Assembly: GCA_023428585.1 (NCBI GenBank)
Contig: JAEYXG010000110.1
Coordinates: forward strand, 1-9,633
Reading direction: 5' to 3'
DNA from: Bacteroidota bacterium
GTDB lineage: Bacteria; Bacteroidota; Bacteroidia; Bacteroidales; Lentimicrobiaceae
Length of the DNA stretch: 9,633 nt
Made by a program: the position numbers and the translations under genes. Positions 1 through 7,520 of the stretch are shown piece after piece; within the stretch, counting starts at the first letter, position 1; the number at the start of each line of letters is the position of its first letter. The notes under the pieces were generated by a model. It did no database searches and was not told where the DNA came from. It was given only the letters and a program-made list of their open reading frames with translations.

Positions 1-867
1 CGTTATCAGAATTATACACTGCAGCCATTATCGTTTGAGTTTGGTGATGATTTCACCGGTAAACTTGCCCAGTTTGGAATTGACATCAAGAGGAGGCAGT
101 CAACAGGAGTGAAAGCTGCCATTATAAGGGAGAAGGGCGTGAACGGGGACCGTGAAATGGCCTGGGCGCTTTATTTGGCGGGATTTGATGTGAAGGATGT
201 ACACATGACCGACCTTATTTCAGGAAGAGAAACACTGAAGGATATCAACATGATTGTATTCGTTGGCGGTTTCTCAAACTCTGATGTACTGGGTTCAGCC
301 AAGGGATGGGCAGGCGCCTTTTTATATAATCCGACAGCGAAAGCAGCACTTGATGCATTTTATGCACGGGAGGATACGCTGAGTCTTGGTGTTTGTAATG
401 GTTGCCAGCTTATGATTGAGTTGGGCCTCATAAATACGGAGCATAAGGAAAAGCCTAAAATGATGCACAATGCCACCGGTAAATTTGAATCAATTTTCCT
501 TAACATTGATATACTTGAAAATCATTCGGTGATGTTAGGCTCAATGGCTGGTAAGCGAATGGGTATTTGGGTAGCACATGGTGAAGGGCGCTTTAGATTG
601 CCTTTGGCTGAAAATCAGTATCATATACCTGCCAAGTATAGTTATCATGCCTATCCGGGCAATCCCAATGGTTCAGATTTTGATACTGCAGCCTTAGCAT
701 CTGACAATGGTCGTCATCTGGCAATAATGCCACATTTGGAAAGGTCACTTTATCCTTGGAATTGGGCATATTATCCGTCAAGTCGTCAAAGTGATGAGGT
801 ATCACCCTGGATAGAAGCATTTGTAAATGCCCGAAAGTGGATTGAAGGGAAAGCTAATCAGGATTGA
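1..867 (+). CDS. purL: Phosphoribosylformylglycinamidine synthase, C-terminal glutaminase part (partial)
   Basis: This is the 3' end of the large single-chain PurL, which converts FGAR, glutamine and ATP to FGAM in cytoplasmic de novo purine synthesis. The frame is open from base 1, so the GTG at 109 is internal and not a start. The 288 visible residues cover a short linker and the class I glutamine amidotransferase domain. Visible motifs are REKGVN at the domain start, GGFSNSDVLGSAKGWA, the nucleophile loop GVCNGCQ (catalytic Cys codon at 394-396), HGEGR, YPGNPNGS, and the MPHLER His/Glu pair (codons at 733-735 and 739-741) that completes the triad. Enterobacterial PurL has Pro where this has Leu (MPHPER); from memory the Leu form followed by a Trp/Tyr-rich stretch is usual in Bacteroidota. 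The domain looks intact. The FGAR-binding and ATPase part lies outside the window. Confidence 0.97.
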   Translation, partial: RYQNYTLQPLSFEFGDDFTGKLAQFGIDIKRRQSTGVKAAIIREKGVNGDREMAWALYLAGFDVKDVHMTDLISGRETLKDINMIVFVGGFSNSDVLGSAKGWAGAFLYNPTAKAALDAFYAREDTLSLGVCNGCQLMIELGLINTEHKEKPKMMHNATGKFESIFLNIDILENHSVMLGSMAGKRMGIWVAHGEGRFRLPLAENQYHIPAKYSYHAYPGNPNGSDFDTAALASDNGRHLAIMPHLERSLYPWNWAYYPSSRQSDEVSPWIEAFVNARKWIEGKANQD

Positions 868-982
868 TGCATACTCATTGAGCAGGAAAGGTTAGATGAT
901 GTAGGGTAGGATTAAAGATAATGGAATGCTACCGACTGAATTCATCAATACGACATAACTGATATATTGAATCAGGAATAAT

Positions 983-1026
983 AAATCCTTGGTGAGACCT
1001 GGAGCTCAACAAGGATTTGTTTGTTT
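983..1026 (+). terminator. Rho-independent terminator after purL
   Basis: The arms AAATCCTTG (983-991) and CAAGGATTT (1010-1018) are perfect 9-bp complements. After one mismatch, TGAG (993-996) pairs with CTCA (1005-1008), giving a 13-bp stem around an 8-base loop. The stem is followed by GTTTGTTT at 1019-1026, a T-rich but interrupted tail. It lies 115 bp after the purL stop and before the next promoter, where a terminator is expected. No protein is encoded here. Confidence 0.65.
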
Positions 1027-1107
1027 AGAGAACTGCTGCATCACATAGAAACTACCACAACACACCGACTTATTTCGATTTGTACTTATATATTTTTCAA
1101 CAACCCA

Positions 1108-1137
1108 TTGTATTTTCAATTTATTCTAATACATTTG
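1108..1137 (+). promoter_or_regulatory. Bacteroidota-type promoter for the dehydrogenase/synthetase operon
   Basis: TACATTTG at 1130-1137 matches all six fixed positions of the Bacteroidota -7 consensus TAnnTTTG. TTG at 1108-1110 sits 19 bp upstream, the expected place for the -33 element (TTTG or TTG). Transcription would begin about 6-8 bases after the -7 box, giving a leader of roughly 40 bases before the ATG at 1183. The assignment rests on consensus and position only. Confidence 0.6.
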
Positions 1138-1182
1138 GCAATAGGAAGTAACGGGAAATATACTTAACATACTGGGGATTAT

Positions 1183-1941
1183 ATGGATAAGACCATTCTG
1201 ATTACGGGTGCTACCAGTGGAATCGGGAATTCATGCGCACGCCGTTTTGCCAAGGAAGGGAATAAATTAATACTTACCGGAAGACGAGGCGATCGGTTGA
1301 GAGAATTTGCCGATACGCTAATAAAGGAATATAAAACAAGTATTCAGGTTTTGGTTTTTGATGTTACCAGGAGAGATCAGGTAGCGAAAGCCATTGGTGA
1401 CCTTCCAAACGAATTTCGCGGGATTGATGTATTGATTAACAATGCAGGCCTGGCGCTTGGGCTCAATGCTATAGACGGCGGAGATCAGGATCAATGGGAG
1501 ACAATGATCGATACAAATGTGAAAGGACTGTTGTTTGTAACAAAGGCCGTAGTTCCGTTAATGATAGCCCGCGGCAAGGGTCATATTATAAACATAGGGT
1601 CAATTGCCGGAAGAGAAGTCTATCAAAAAGGCAATGTATACTGTGCTACCAAGGCCGCCGTTGATTCACTCACAAAAGCAATGCGCATGGACCTGGTTAC
1701 CAGGAATATCAAAGTGAGTCAGGTAGCTCCCGGTGCAGTTGAAACTGAATTTTCGCTGGTGAGATTCAGCGGAGATAAAGAGGCAGCCGATGCCGTCTAT
1801 AAGGGTTTTACTCCATTGCTGCCTGATGATGTGGCTGAGGTAGTTCATTACATCACTACTTTACCCCCTCATGTAAATATCAATGACGTGTTGATAATGC
1901 CTACGCAACAGGCATCAGCCACTGTGTTTAACAAAATATAA
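1183..1941 (+). CDS. YdfG-like short-chain dehydrogenase/reductase
   Basis: This is a 252-residue classical SDR with a complete set of motifs. The cofactor loop TGATSGIG is at residues 8-15, Asp60 lies at the adenine-binding position, and NNAG is at 86-89. The catalytic tetrad is Asn112, Ser140, Tyr153 and Lys157 (YCATK). Arg34 and Arg35 after the second beta-strand suggest NADP(H) preference. PPHVNINDVLIMPTQQAS near the C-terminus is typical of the YdfG group, whose characterised members oxidise 3-hydroxy acids and L-allo-threonine or serine with NADP+. The substrate here cannot be read from sequence. The ATG at 1183 puts the TGxxxGxG motif at the usual distance from the N-terminus. The next gene begins 10 bp after the stop, so co-transcription with the acyl-CoA synthetase is likely; a role in lipid or 3-hydroxyacyl metabolism is inference from that context. 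No signal peptide is seen, so the enzyme is cytoplasmic. Confidence 0.94.
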   Translation: MDKTILITGATSGIGNSCARRFAKEGNKLILTGRRGDRLREFADTLIKEYKTSIQVLVFDVTRRDQVAKAIGDLPNEFRGIDVLINNAGLALGLNAIDGGDQDQWETMIDTNVKGLLFVTKAVVPLMIARGKGHIINIGSIAGREVYQKGNVYCATKAAVDSLTKAMRMDLVTRNIKVSQVAPGAVETEFSLVRFSGDKEAADAVYKGFTPLLPDDVAEVVHYITTLPPHVNINDVLIMPTQQASATVFNKI

Positions 1942-1951
1942 ATCTGATAAT

Positions 1952-3733
1952 ATGGTACTGGAACGTTTATTTGATCTATTGCCTCGTTATGCCGAGACAT
2001 TTGATCCAAAAGAAGATGTGCTTGCATATAAAGAAGACGGAATATGGAAGAAGATCGACATAGTGAAGTACAGAAGAACCGTAGATTTGTTGAGCTATGG
2101 TTTGCTTGCACTTGGTGTTAAGAAAGGTGATACCATAGCCACAATAATGAATAACAGGCCTGAATGGAACTATCTTGATTTTGCCATCATGATGGTGGGT
2201 GCCATTCATGTTCCGATTTATCCAACAATAAGCAAAACAGAGTATCAGTATATATTCAATCATGCCAATATCAGGTATGTATTCGTCACCGGTGATGAGG
2301 TGGTTAAAAAAATAAAGGAAGTGGTAAAAAACTGCCCTTCCACTCAAGAGATAATTGTTATAAAGGGAAAAAACGGAGAGAGGAATCTTTCAGATATCAT
2401 CGAACTGGGCGAAAAGAATCCCAATCCGGAAGCCGTGGAGGCATTGAAAGCCCAGATAAAGACAGGAGATTTGGCTACCATTGTATATACCTCAGGCACA
2501 ACGGGTAATCCAAAAGGTGTAATGCTTTCACATTCAAACCTTATTTCGAACTTCACACTGGTATCATATATTCCAACCTTTGGACAGGAAGGCAAGGCGC
2601 TTAGCTTTCTGCCCCTTTGCCATGTATATGAAAGAATGTTGAATTATATGTATCATTATCTGGGTATATCCATCTACTATGCGGAGAGCTTGGCTACCAT
2701 CAGTGAGAATATCAAGGAGACTCAGCCGGATATGATGTGTTGTGTGCCAAGATTGCTCGAGAAGATATACGACAAGCTTATATCGACAGGCAGAAAACAG
2801 AAGGGTATAAAACGAATGATTTATTTTTGGGCTGTAAATTTGGCTGATAGGTTCGATGTAAATGGGAATAATAATGTATGGTATAAATTACAGCATCGAA
2901 TAGCCGATAAACTGATTTTTGCCAAGTGGCGTGAAGCATTGGGCGGCAACTTCAAGATCATTGTATCAGGAAGCGCCTCCATACAGCCTCGTATTGTACG
3001 CACTTTCAGAGGGGCCGGACTGCCCATTTATGAAGGTTACGGCTTAACGGAAACTTCACCGGTGGTTGCTGTTACCAATCCTGACCATAATGGGATTAAG
3101 ATTGGCACGGTAGGCCCACCAATGCGTGGTGTGAAAGTAAAGATTGCTGAAGATGGAGAGATATTGGCAGCAGGCCCCGGTATTATGCTTGGCTATTACA
3201 AAGACCCGGAACTTACAGCTACTGTTATTGACAAGGATGGTTGGTTTCATACAGGTGATATCGGTGTGTTTGAACCGGAAGGTCAATTGAGGATTACAGG
3301 CCGGAAGAAAGAAATATTCAAGACTTCATTGGGCAAGTACATTGCTCCTGAACTAATAGAAAATAAGGTTAAAGAATCACCTTTCATTGATAATATTATG
3401 GTTGTTGGCGAGAATGAGAAGTTCGCAGCCGCTCTTATTGTCCCTGATTTCAATCATCTAAGGTCATGGTGCAAGATTAAAGGACATGAATATACCACTG
3501 ATGAAGAGATGGTTACCTTGCCGGTGATTAAGCAGCGTATAGGGAAAGTGATTGATAAAAGCAATGCAACATTTGGTGCAGCCGAGCAAATAAAGAAGTT
3601 TGACATTATGCCAAAAGAGTGGAGTATTGCCACAGGCGAACTGACTCCTACTTTAAAGCTAAAAAGGAGCTTTGTAACTGAAAAATATAAGGCAAACATT
3701 GAGAAACTGTTTGCTGCCAATGGCAGAAGCTAA
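1952..3733 (+). CDS. Long-chain fatty acid-CoA ligase (AMP-forming), copy 1
   Basis: This 593-residue enzyme belongs to the ANL superfamily, in the ACSL-like group (COG1022 type). It is expected to activate a fatty acid to acyl-AMP and then acyl-CoA, using ATP and CoA, at the inner face of the cytoplasmic membrane. All core motifs are intact: the phosphate loop TSGTTGNPKG at residues 180-189, YGLTETSP at 363-370, TGD at 434-436, the hinge GRKKEIFKT at 450-458, and LTPTLKLKR near the C-terminus, with Lys569 the likely adenylation lysine. VSGSASIQP (338-346) corresponds to the SGGAxL segment of ACSL proteins. Length is normal for the bacterial group. It starts 10 bp after the dehydrogenase stop, so the two are probably in one operon. 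A close paralog follows 74 bp downstream. Chain-length preference is not predictable by eye. Confidence 0.95.
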   Translation: MVLERLFDLLPRYAETFDPKEDVLAYKEDGIWKKIDIVKYRRTVDLLSYGLLALGVKKGDTIATIMNNRPEWNYLDFAIMMVGAIHVPIYPTISKTEYQYIFNHANIRYVFVTGDEVVKKIKEVVKNCPSTQEIIVIKGKNGERNLSDIIELGEKNPNPEAVEALKAQIKTGDLATIVYTSGTTGNPKGVMLSHSNLISNFTLVSYIPTFGQEGKALSFLPLCHVYERMLNYMYHYLGISIYYAESLATISENIKETQPDMMCCVPRLLEKIYDKLISTGRKQKGIKRMIYFWAVNLADRFDVNGNNNVWYKLQHRIADKLIFAKWREALGGNFKIIVSGSASIQPRIVRTFRGAGLPIYEGYGLTETSPVVAVTNPDHNGIKIGTVGPPMRGVKVKIAEDGEILAAGPGIMLGYYKDPELTATVIDKDGWFHTGDIGVFEPEGQLRITGRKKEIFKTSLGKYIAPELIENKVKESPFIDNIMVVGENEKFAAALIVPDFNHLRSWCKIKGHEYTTDEEMVTLPVIKQRIGKVIDKSNATFGAAEQIKKFDIMPKEWSIATGELTPTLKLKRSFVTEKYKANIEKLFAANGRS

Positions 3734-3807
3734 TGTAAGTACAATATGTACCTTATCATTGGTATGGCATTATAGATTGTTATATCAAACCACCAACCTA
3801 ACAAACC

Positions 3808-5619
3808 ATGGAAGTAGTTGAGCGACTTTTTGACATATTACCCTACAATGCTGGGCATTATGCTTCTAAACCTGATGTGCTGGCTGCAAAGGAATCAGGG
3901 AAATGGATGACATACTCAATAAAAGAGTATCGGGAGATGGCAGATGCTGTTAGCCATGCATTGCTCGATGCAGGAATTGGTAGAGGTGATAAAGTCAGTA
4001 CAATAATGCCCGGTAGGCCTGAATGGAATATAATTGATATGGGGATACTTCAAACCGGTGCCATACATGTTCCCATTTATCCCACAATCAAGGAATCAGA
4101 TTATCGGTATATTCTGGAACATTGTGAGGTTAAATTCCTTTTTATTCCCGGCATCGACATTTATAAAAAGATTGAGCATATTGTCCCCGAATTGGGCAAC
4201 TTAAAGGGAGTCTGCTCCATAAAGCCGATTGATAATCTCATATTGTTCAGTGAGTTGATTGAACGTGGAAAGAAAACAGCATCAGCTGATCAATTGGAAA
4301 TCATGGAAAATGATTTACCAAAATCGTCCGGTAATAGATTGGAAACGATCAAACAAAATATTCACACCAACGATCTGGCTACTATAATATATACGTCAGG
4401 CACTACAGGAAATCCCAAGGGAGTGATGTTGACCCATGCAAACATCATAAGTAATTTTCTGGCTGTCAAGCATATCCTGCCATTCAGGGAAGGGAGAGCC
4501 CTCAGTTATTTGCCACTGTGTCATATATATGAACGAATGCTCAACTACCTATTCCAATATATGGGTGTTTCGGTTTATTATGCTGAAAACATTGCCATGA
4601 TAGCCGATAATATCAGGGAAGTTAAACCTGATATAGTAACAACCGTGCCCAGATTGTTGGAGAAGATATATGATAAGATTATACAAAATGGACGAAAGCT
4701 GACAGGCATAAAGAAATACATCTTCTTCAGTGCTGTGAGAACGGGCAATCATTTTAAGGAGGATGGAAGGAACAGTTGGCTTTATAAGATAAAACTCGGA
4801 ATACTTGATAAGCTTGTATTCAGCAGATGGCGACTTGCACTTGGCGATAATCTGAAAGTGGTAGTATCAGGAGGTGCTGCCTTACAGCCCCGGCTTTCAC
4901 ATATATTCTGGGCTGCCGGTATTCCTGTAATTGAGGGATACGGACTAACAGAAACATCACCGGTAATTGCAGTAAACGAGTTCGGGTATAATGGAACGCG
5001 TTTTGGGACTGTAGGAAAACCTATAAGGAATACGCAGGTTAAGATAGCTGAAGATGGTGAGATACTTGCAAAAGGACCCGGTTTGATGCAAGGTTACTAC
5101 AAGGAGCCCGGCCTTACCAATGAAGTGATTGATGAGCTGGGTTGGTTTCATACAGGTGATATTGGTATAATCATACCTGAAGGTCACTTGAAAATAACCG
5201 GGCGGAAAAAGGAAATATTCAAAACCTCACTGGGTAAATATATAAGTCCTGAATTGCTGGAAAACAAGTTCAAGGAGTCGCCTTTTATTGATACACTCAT
5301 AGTATTAGGGGAAAATCAGAAATTTGCAGCAGCACTTGTAGTTCCTGATTTTGTTTTTCTAAGCAACTGGTGTAAGATCAAGGAAATACCATTCACTACA
5401 AATGCTGAGATGGTGAATCTTCCACAAATTAAAAAGAGGTACGAACAGGAGATTAAAAAGTATAATCATCATTTTGGTGCTACCGAACAGATAAAGAGGT
5501 TTCAACTGCTGGGGGAGGAATTCACCATTGAAAGCGGTGAATTGACACCATCATTAAAGCTTCGTAGAGATTTTATAAACAAGAAGTATTCCTCGGCAAT
5601 TGAGAAACTTTTTGAATAA
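3808..5619 (+). CDS. Long-chain fatty acid-CoA ligase (AMP-forming), copy 2
   Basis: This 603-residue paralog of the preceding gene aligns with it from end to end. All catalytic motifs are kept: TSGTTGNPKG at residues 196-205, YGLTETSP at 378-385, TGD at 449-451, GRKKEIFKT at 465-473, and LTPSLKLRR with Lys584 as the likely adenylation lysine. It differs by about 15 extra residues just before the phosphate loop (around 145-185) and by a slightly shorter C-terminus. The first third is clearly more diverged than the rest, so the duplication is not recent. Both copies appear active. The 74-bp gap from copy 1 holds no clear terminator or TAnnTTTG promoter, so read-through from the upstream operon is the simplest reading. 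The gene ends 7 bp from the stop of the convergent holA. A different acyl chain preference from copy 1 is plausible but is inference. Confidence 0.95.
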   Translation: MEVVERLFDILPYNAGHYASKPDVLAAKESGKWMTYSIKEYREMADAVSHALLDAGIGRGDKVSTIMPGRPEWNIIDMGILQTGAIHVPIYPTIKESDYRYILEHCEVKFLFIPGIDIYKKIEHIVPELGNLKGVCSIKPIDNLILFSELIERGKKTASADQLEIMENDLPKSSGNRLETIKQNIHTNDLATIIYTSGTTGNPKGVMLTHANIISNFLAVKHILPFREGRALSYLPLCHIYERMLNYLFQYMGVSVYYAENIAMIADNIREVKPDIVTTVPRLLEKIYDKIIQNGRKLTGIKKYIFFSAVRTGNHFKEDGRNSWLYKIKLGILDKLVFSRWRLALGDNLKVVVSGGAALQPRLSHIFWAAGIPVIEGYGLTETSPVIAVNEFGYNGTRFGTVGKPIRNTQVKIAEDGEILAKGPGLMQGYYKEPGLTNEVIDELGWFHTGDIGIIIPEGHLKITGRKKEIFKTSLGKYISPELLENKFKESPFIDTLIVLGENQKFAAALVVPDFVFLSNWCKIKEIPFTTNAEMVNLPQIKKRYEQEIKKYNHHFGATEQIKRFQLLGEEFTIESGELTPSLKLRRDFINKKYSSAIEKLFE

Positions 5620-5626
5620 GTTTCAC

Positions 5627-6631
5627 CTAGTGCAAAATTCTATATGCCATTTCCATCATAAGGTCAGGACCTGATGTAGAGCCAATATTTACGCCTTTGC
5701 TTTTGAGGTCAAACTCCCGGAGAATGGCGATAATTTCAATTAACTTTGAAGGAGAATAATTGCCCGCAGCCTTAGCATAATCACGTGCCATAAAAGGAGC
5801 CAATCCAAGGGCAGAGGCAATGGATCCCTGCGATTTATCATTCAGAGCAGCACAAATAAGCACCTTGGAGAAAAAACTATAGGTCATAGGTACTATTTTG
5901 ACAAGTGGATTTTCCTTAGGATTCGAGTTAAAGAAGTTGATAATCCTGTTGGCTTTTTCAATATTTCTGGATGCGAGTGCTTCCTGGAATTCAAAGAAAT
6001 TATAATCCTTGCTTATACCGATATTCTTTTCTATAATTTCCTCAGTAATTGTGCTTCCTTTTGGAATGAGGATAAAAAGCTTGTTGATTTCATTGGCAAC
6101 CTTTGACAGATCGGTTCCAAGGAAATCGCCTAATAGTAAACTCGCTTTAGGATTAATACTATAACCTTTGGCAACTACATATTCGGTAATCCAACCAGAT
6201 ACCTTATCCTGATATATTCTACCCGATTCAAAATAGACACCCTTTTTATCAACCAGCTTTGCCAGTGCTTTGCGCTTGTCGTACTTCTTGTGTTTATAAC
6301 AGAGGACAAGAATGGTAGAAGAAAGTGGTTTTTCGACATAGGTACTAAGTTCGTCAAGAGACTTCATATCCTGAGCTTCCTTAACTATCACCACTTGAAA
6401 CTGCGACATCATGGGGAATCGTTTGGCATATTCAATCACCTTACTTACATCAGTGTCACGACCATAAAGGATTGATTGATTGAATTCACGTTCATCAGCA
6501 CTCAACACATTTTCCTCGATATAATCTGAAATCAGGTCAATATAATAAGGTTCTTCACCACTTAATAAATATACCGGCGCAAAGGATTTCTTTGAAATAT
6601 CAGATATTATCTTTTTATAATCAGCGGCCAT
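5627..6631 (-). CDS. holA: DNA polymerase III subunit delta
   Basis: This 334-residue protein is the delta subunit of the clamp loader, the wrench that opens the sliding clamp ring during replication. Family marks are the N-terminal PVYLLSGEEPYYIDL (residues 19-33), a degenerate AAA+ nucleotide region with no working Walker A lysine, as expected for delta; the LGTDLSKVANEINKL segment (171-185) typical of the AAA+ lid; and an all-helical C-terminal collar region rich in Leu, Ala and Lys. Length matches bacterial HolA (about 330-350). The ATG at 6631 lies 7 bp after the stop of the upstream amn-like gene on the same strand, so the two are almost certainly co-transcribed and may be translationally coupled. 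Its 3' end converges on the second acyl-CoA synthetase gene. HolA is diverged between phyla, so identification rests on these blocks plus length. Confidence 0.93.
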   Translation of the reverse strand: MAADYKKIISDISKKSFAPVYLLSGEEPYYIDLISDYIEENVLSADEREFNQSILYGRDTDVSKVIEYAKRFPMMSQFQVVIVKEAQDMKSLDELSTYVEKPLSSTILVLCYKHKKYDKRKALAKLVDKKGVYFESGRIYQDKVSGWITEYVVAKGYSINPKASLLLGDFLGTDLSKVANEINKLFILIPKGSTITEEIIEKNIGISKDYNFFEFQEALASRNIEKANRIINFFNSNPKENPLVKIVPMTYSFFSKVLICAALNDKSQGSIASALGLAPFMARDYAKAAGNYSPSKLIEIIAILREFDLKSKGVNIGSTSGPDLMMEMAYRILH

Positions 6632-6638
6632 AACGGGA

Positions 6639-7409
6639 TTAAAAGCGGAGGTGTTTAACTGTAAGACCGTTGTTGATCAGTTGTTTGAGCGATTGGATTC
6701 CAATATGTAAATGTGTTTCAACAAATTGTGCAGTTACCATATTGTCAATGACTTCAGTTTTAACGCCGGTTGAAATCATAGGTTGATCAGAAACCAACAA
6801 GAGGGCACCTGTAGGTATTTCATTATGGAATCCCACAGAAAAGATTGTGGCAGTTTCCATATCAATTGCCATGGCTCTTATTGTTCTTAAGTACTCCTTG
6901 AAAACATCATCGTGTTCCCACACACGGCGGTTGGTAGTATATACGGTGCCGGTCCAATAATCACGTCCATAGTCACGTATAGTTGTTGAAGTAGCCTTTT
7001 GCAGGCTAAATGCGGGAAGGGCCGGGACTTCAGAAGGGAAATAATCATTTGAAGTACCTTCACCTCTGATTGCAGCAATAGGAAGGATAAGGTCGCCCAG
7101 TTCGGCTTTACGTTTTAATCCACCGCATTTCCCCAGGAAAAGAACTGCTTTTGGTTTGATACTGGTCAACAAATCCATAATAGTTGCAGCATTGGCACTC
7201 CCCATGCCAAAGTTTATAATGGTTATATCTCCAGCGGTGGCACTTGGCATTGAGCGTGTTTGTCCTTTGATTTCAACATTATGCCAGCTGGCAAAAAGAT
7301 CTACATAATGCATGAAATTTGTTAGGAGTATATACTCTCCAAATTCATTCAATGCGGTACCGGTGTAACGTGGCAACCAATTCTCGGTAATTTCCTGTTT
7401 TGTCTTCAT
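6639..7409 (-). CDS. amn: AMP nucleosidase (short, AMN-like)
   Basis: This enzyme is expected to hydrolyse AMP to adenine and ribose 5-phosphate in the cytoplasm, in purine turnover. It has the nucleoside phosphorylase/hydrolase fold: INFGMGSANAA (residues 65-75) and GKCGGL (93-98) for phosphate and ribose, IRGEGTS (114-120), AIDMETA (181-187, with the Met-Glu pair that holds ribose), and VSDQP (206-210, with the Asp that acts on the base). At 256 residues it lacks the large N-terminal regulatory domain of the E. coli enzyme (about 480 residues); this short form is the one annotated as putative AMP nucleosidase across Bacteroidota. I chose the ATG at 7409 (MKTKQEI); extending to the TTG at 7427 adds six residues with no support. 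A purine or uridine phosphorylase is the alternative, but the conserved N-terminus (ENWLPRYTG) favours AMN. holA follows 7 bp later. Confidence 0.88.
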   Translation of the reverse strand: MKTKQEITENWLPRYTGTALNEFGEYILLTNFMHYVDLFASWHNVEIKGQTRSMPSATAGDITIINFGMGSANAATIMDLLTSIKPKAVLFLGKCGGLKRKAELGDLILPIAAIRGEGTSNDYFPSEVPALPAFSLQKATSTTIRDYGRDYWTGTVYTTNRRVWEHDDVFKEYLRTIRAMAIDMETATIFSVGFHNEIPTGALLLVSDQPMISTGVKTEVIDNMVTAQFVETHLHIGIQSLKQLINNGLTVKHLRF

Positions 7410-7443
7410 AAAAGATATGGAATACAATCAAGTTTATTTAAGG

Positions 7444-7451
7444 CAAATGTA
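7444..7451 (-). promoter_or_regulatory. Candidate -7 element upstream of amn-holA
   Basis: On the minus strand this reads TACATTTG, a full match to the Bacteroidota -7 consensus TAnnTTTG and the same octamer as at 1130-1137. It lies 34 bp before the amn ATG, implying a leader of roughly 28 bases. I found no TTG or TTTG at the -33 position, so support comes from the octamer and its location only. Confidence 0.4.
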
Positions 7452-7520
7452 GTCATTTTAGCAAAATGTCGTAGCTTTATTGCACCATTATACCCAGTTA
7501 AGTAAGCTAAGTAATAATAA

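Larger units (their letters stand above)
868..1182. other. Intergenic region between purL and the dehydrogenase gene
   Basis: This 315-bp gap has no open frame of note on either strand and no tRNA-like fold that I can see. It holds the hairpin terminator at 983-1026 and the promoter-like pair at 1108-1137. I see nothing recognisable in 868-982 or 1027-1107. The stretch before the promoter is AT-rich, as is usual upstream of genes in this group. Confidence 0.7.

Noticed and set aside
109..111. GTG as the start of a separate PurQ-like protein.
   Set aside because: The frame is open upstream to base 1, and the upstream residues read as a linker into the glutaminase domain, consistent with single-chain PurL cut by the window edge.
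1976..2347. A 123-codon minus-strand open frame inside the first synthetase gene.
   Set aside because: It is fully antisense to a strongly conserved coding region, has no family features, and has a composition rich in His, Tyr and Cys typical of shadow frames.
3056..3286. A 76-codon minus-strand frame here and a similar 76-codon one at 4957-5187, both beginning MTFR and sharing words such as ITCMKPT.
   Set aside because: They lie antisense over the same conserved part of the two paralogous synthetases. Their similarity is a by-product of the tandem duplication, not a repeated antisense gene.
3737..3752. Small inverted repeat GTACA-ATA-TGTAC between the two synthetase genes.
   Set aside because: Five-base arms in AT-rich intergenic DNA are expected by chance, and there is no promoter element beside it.
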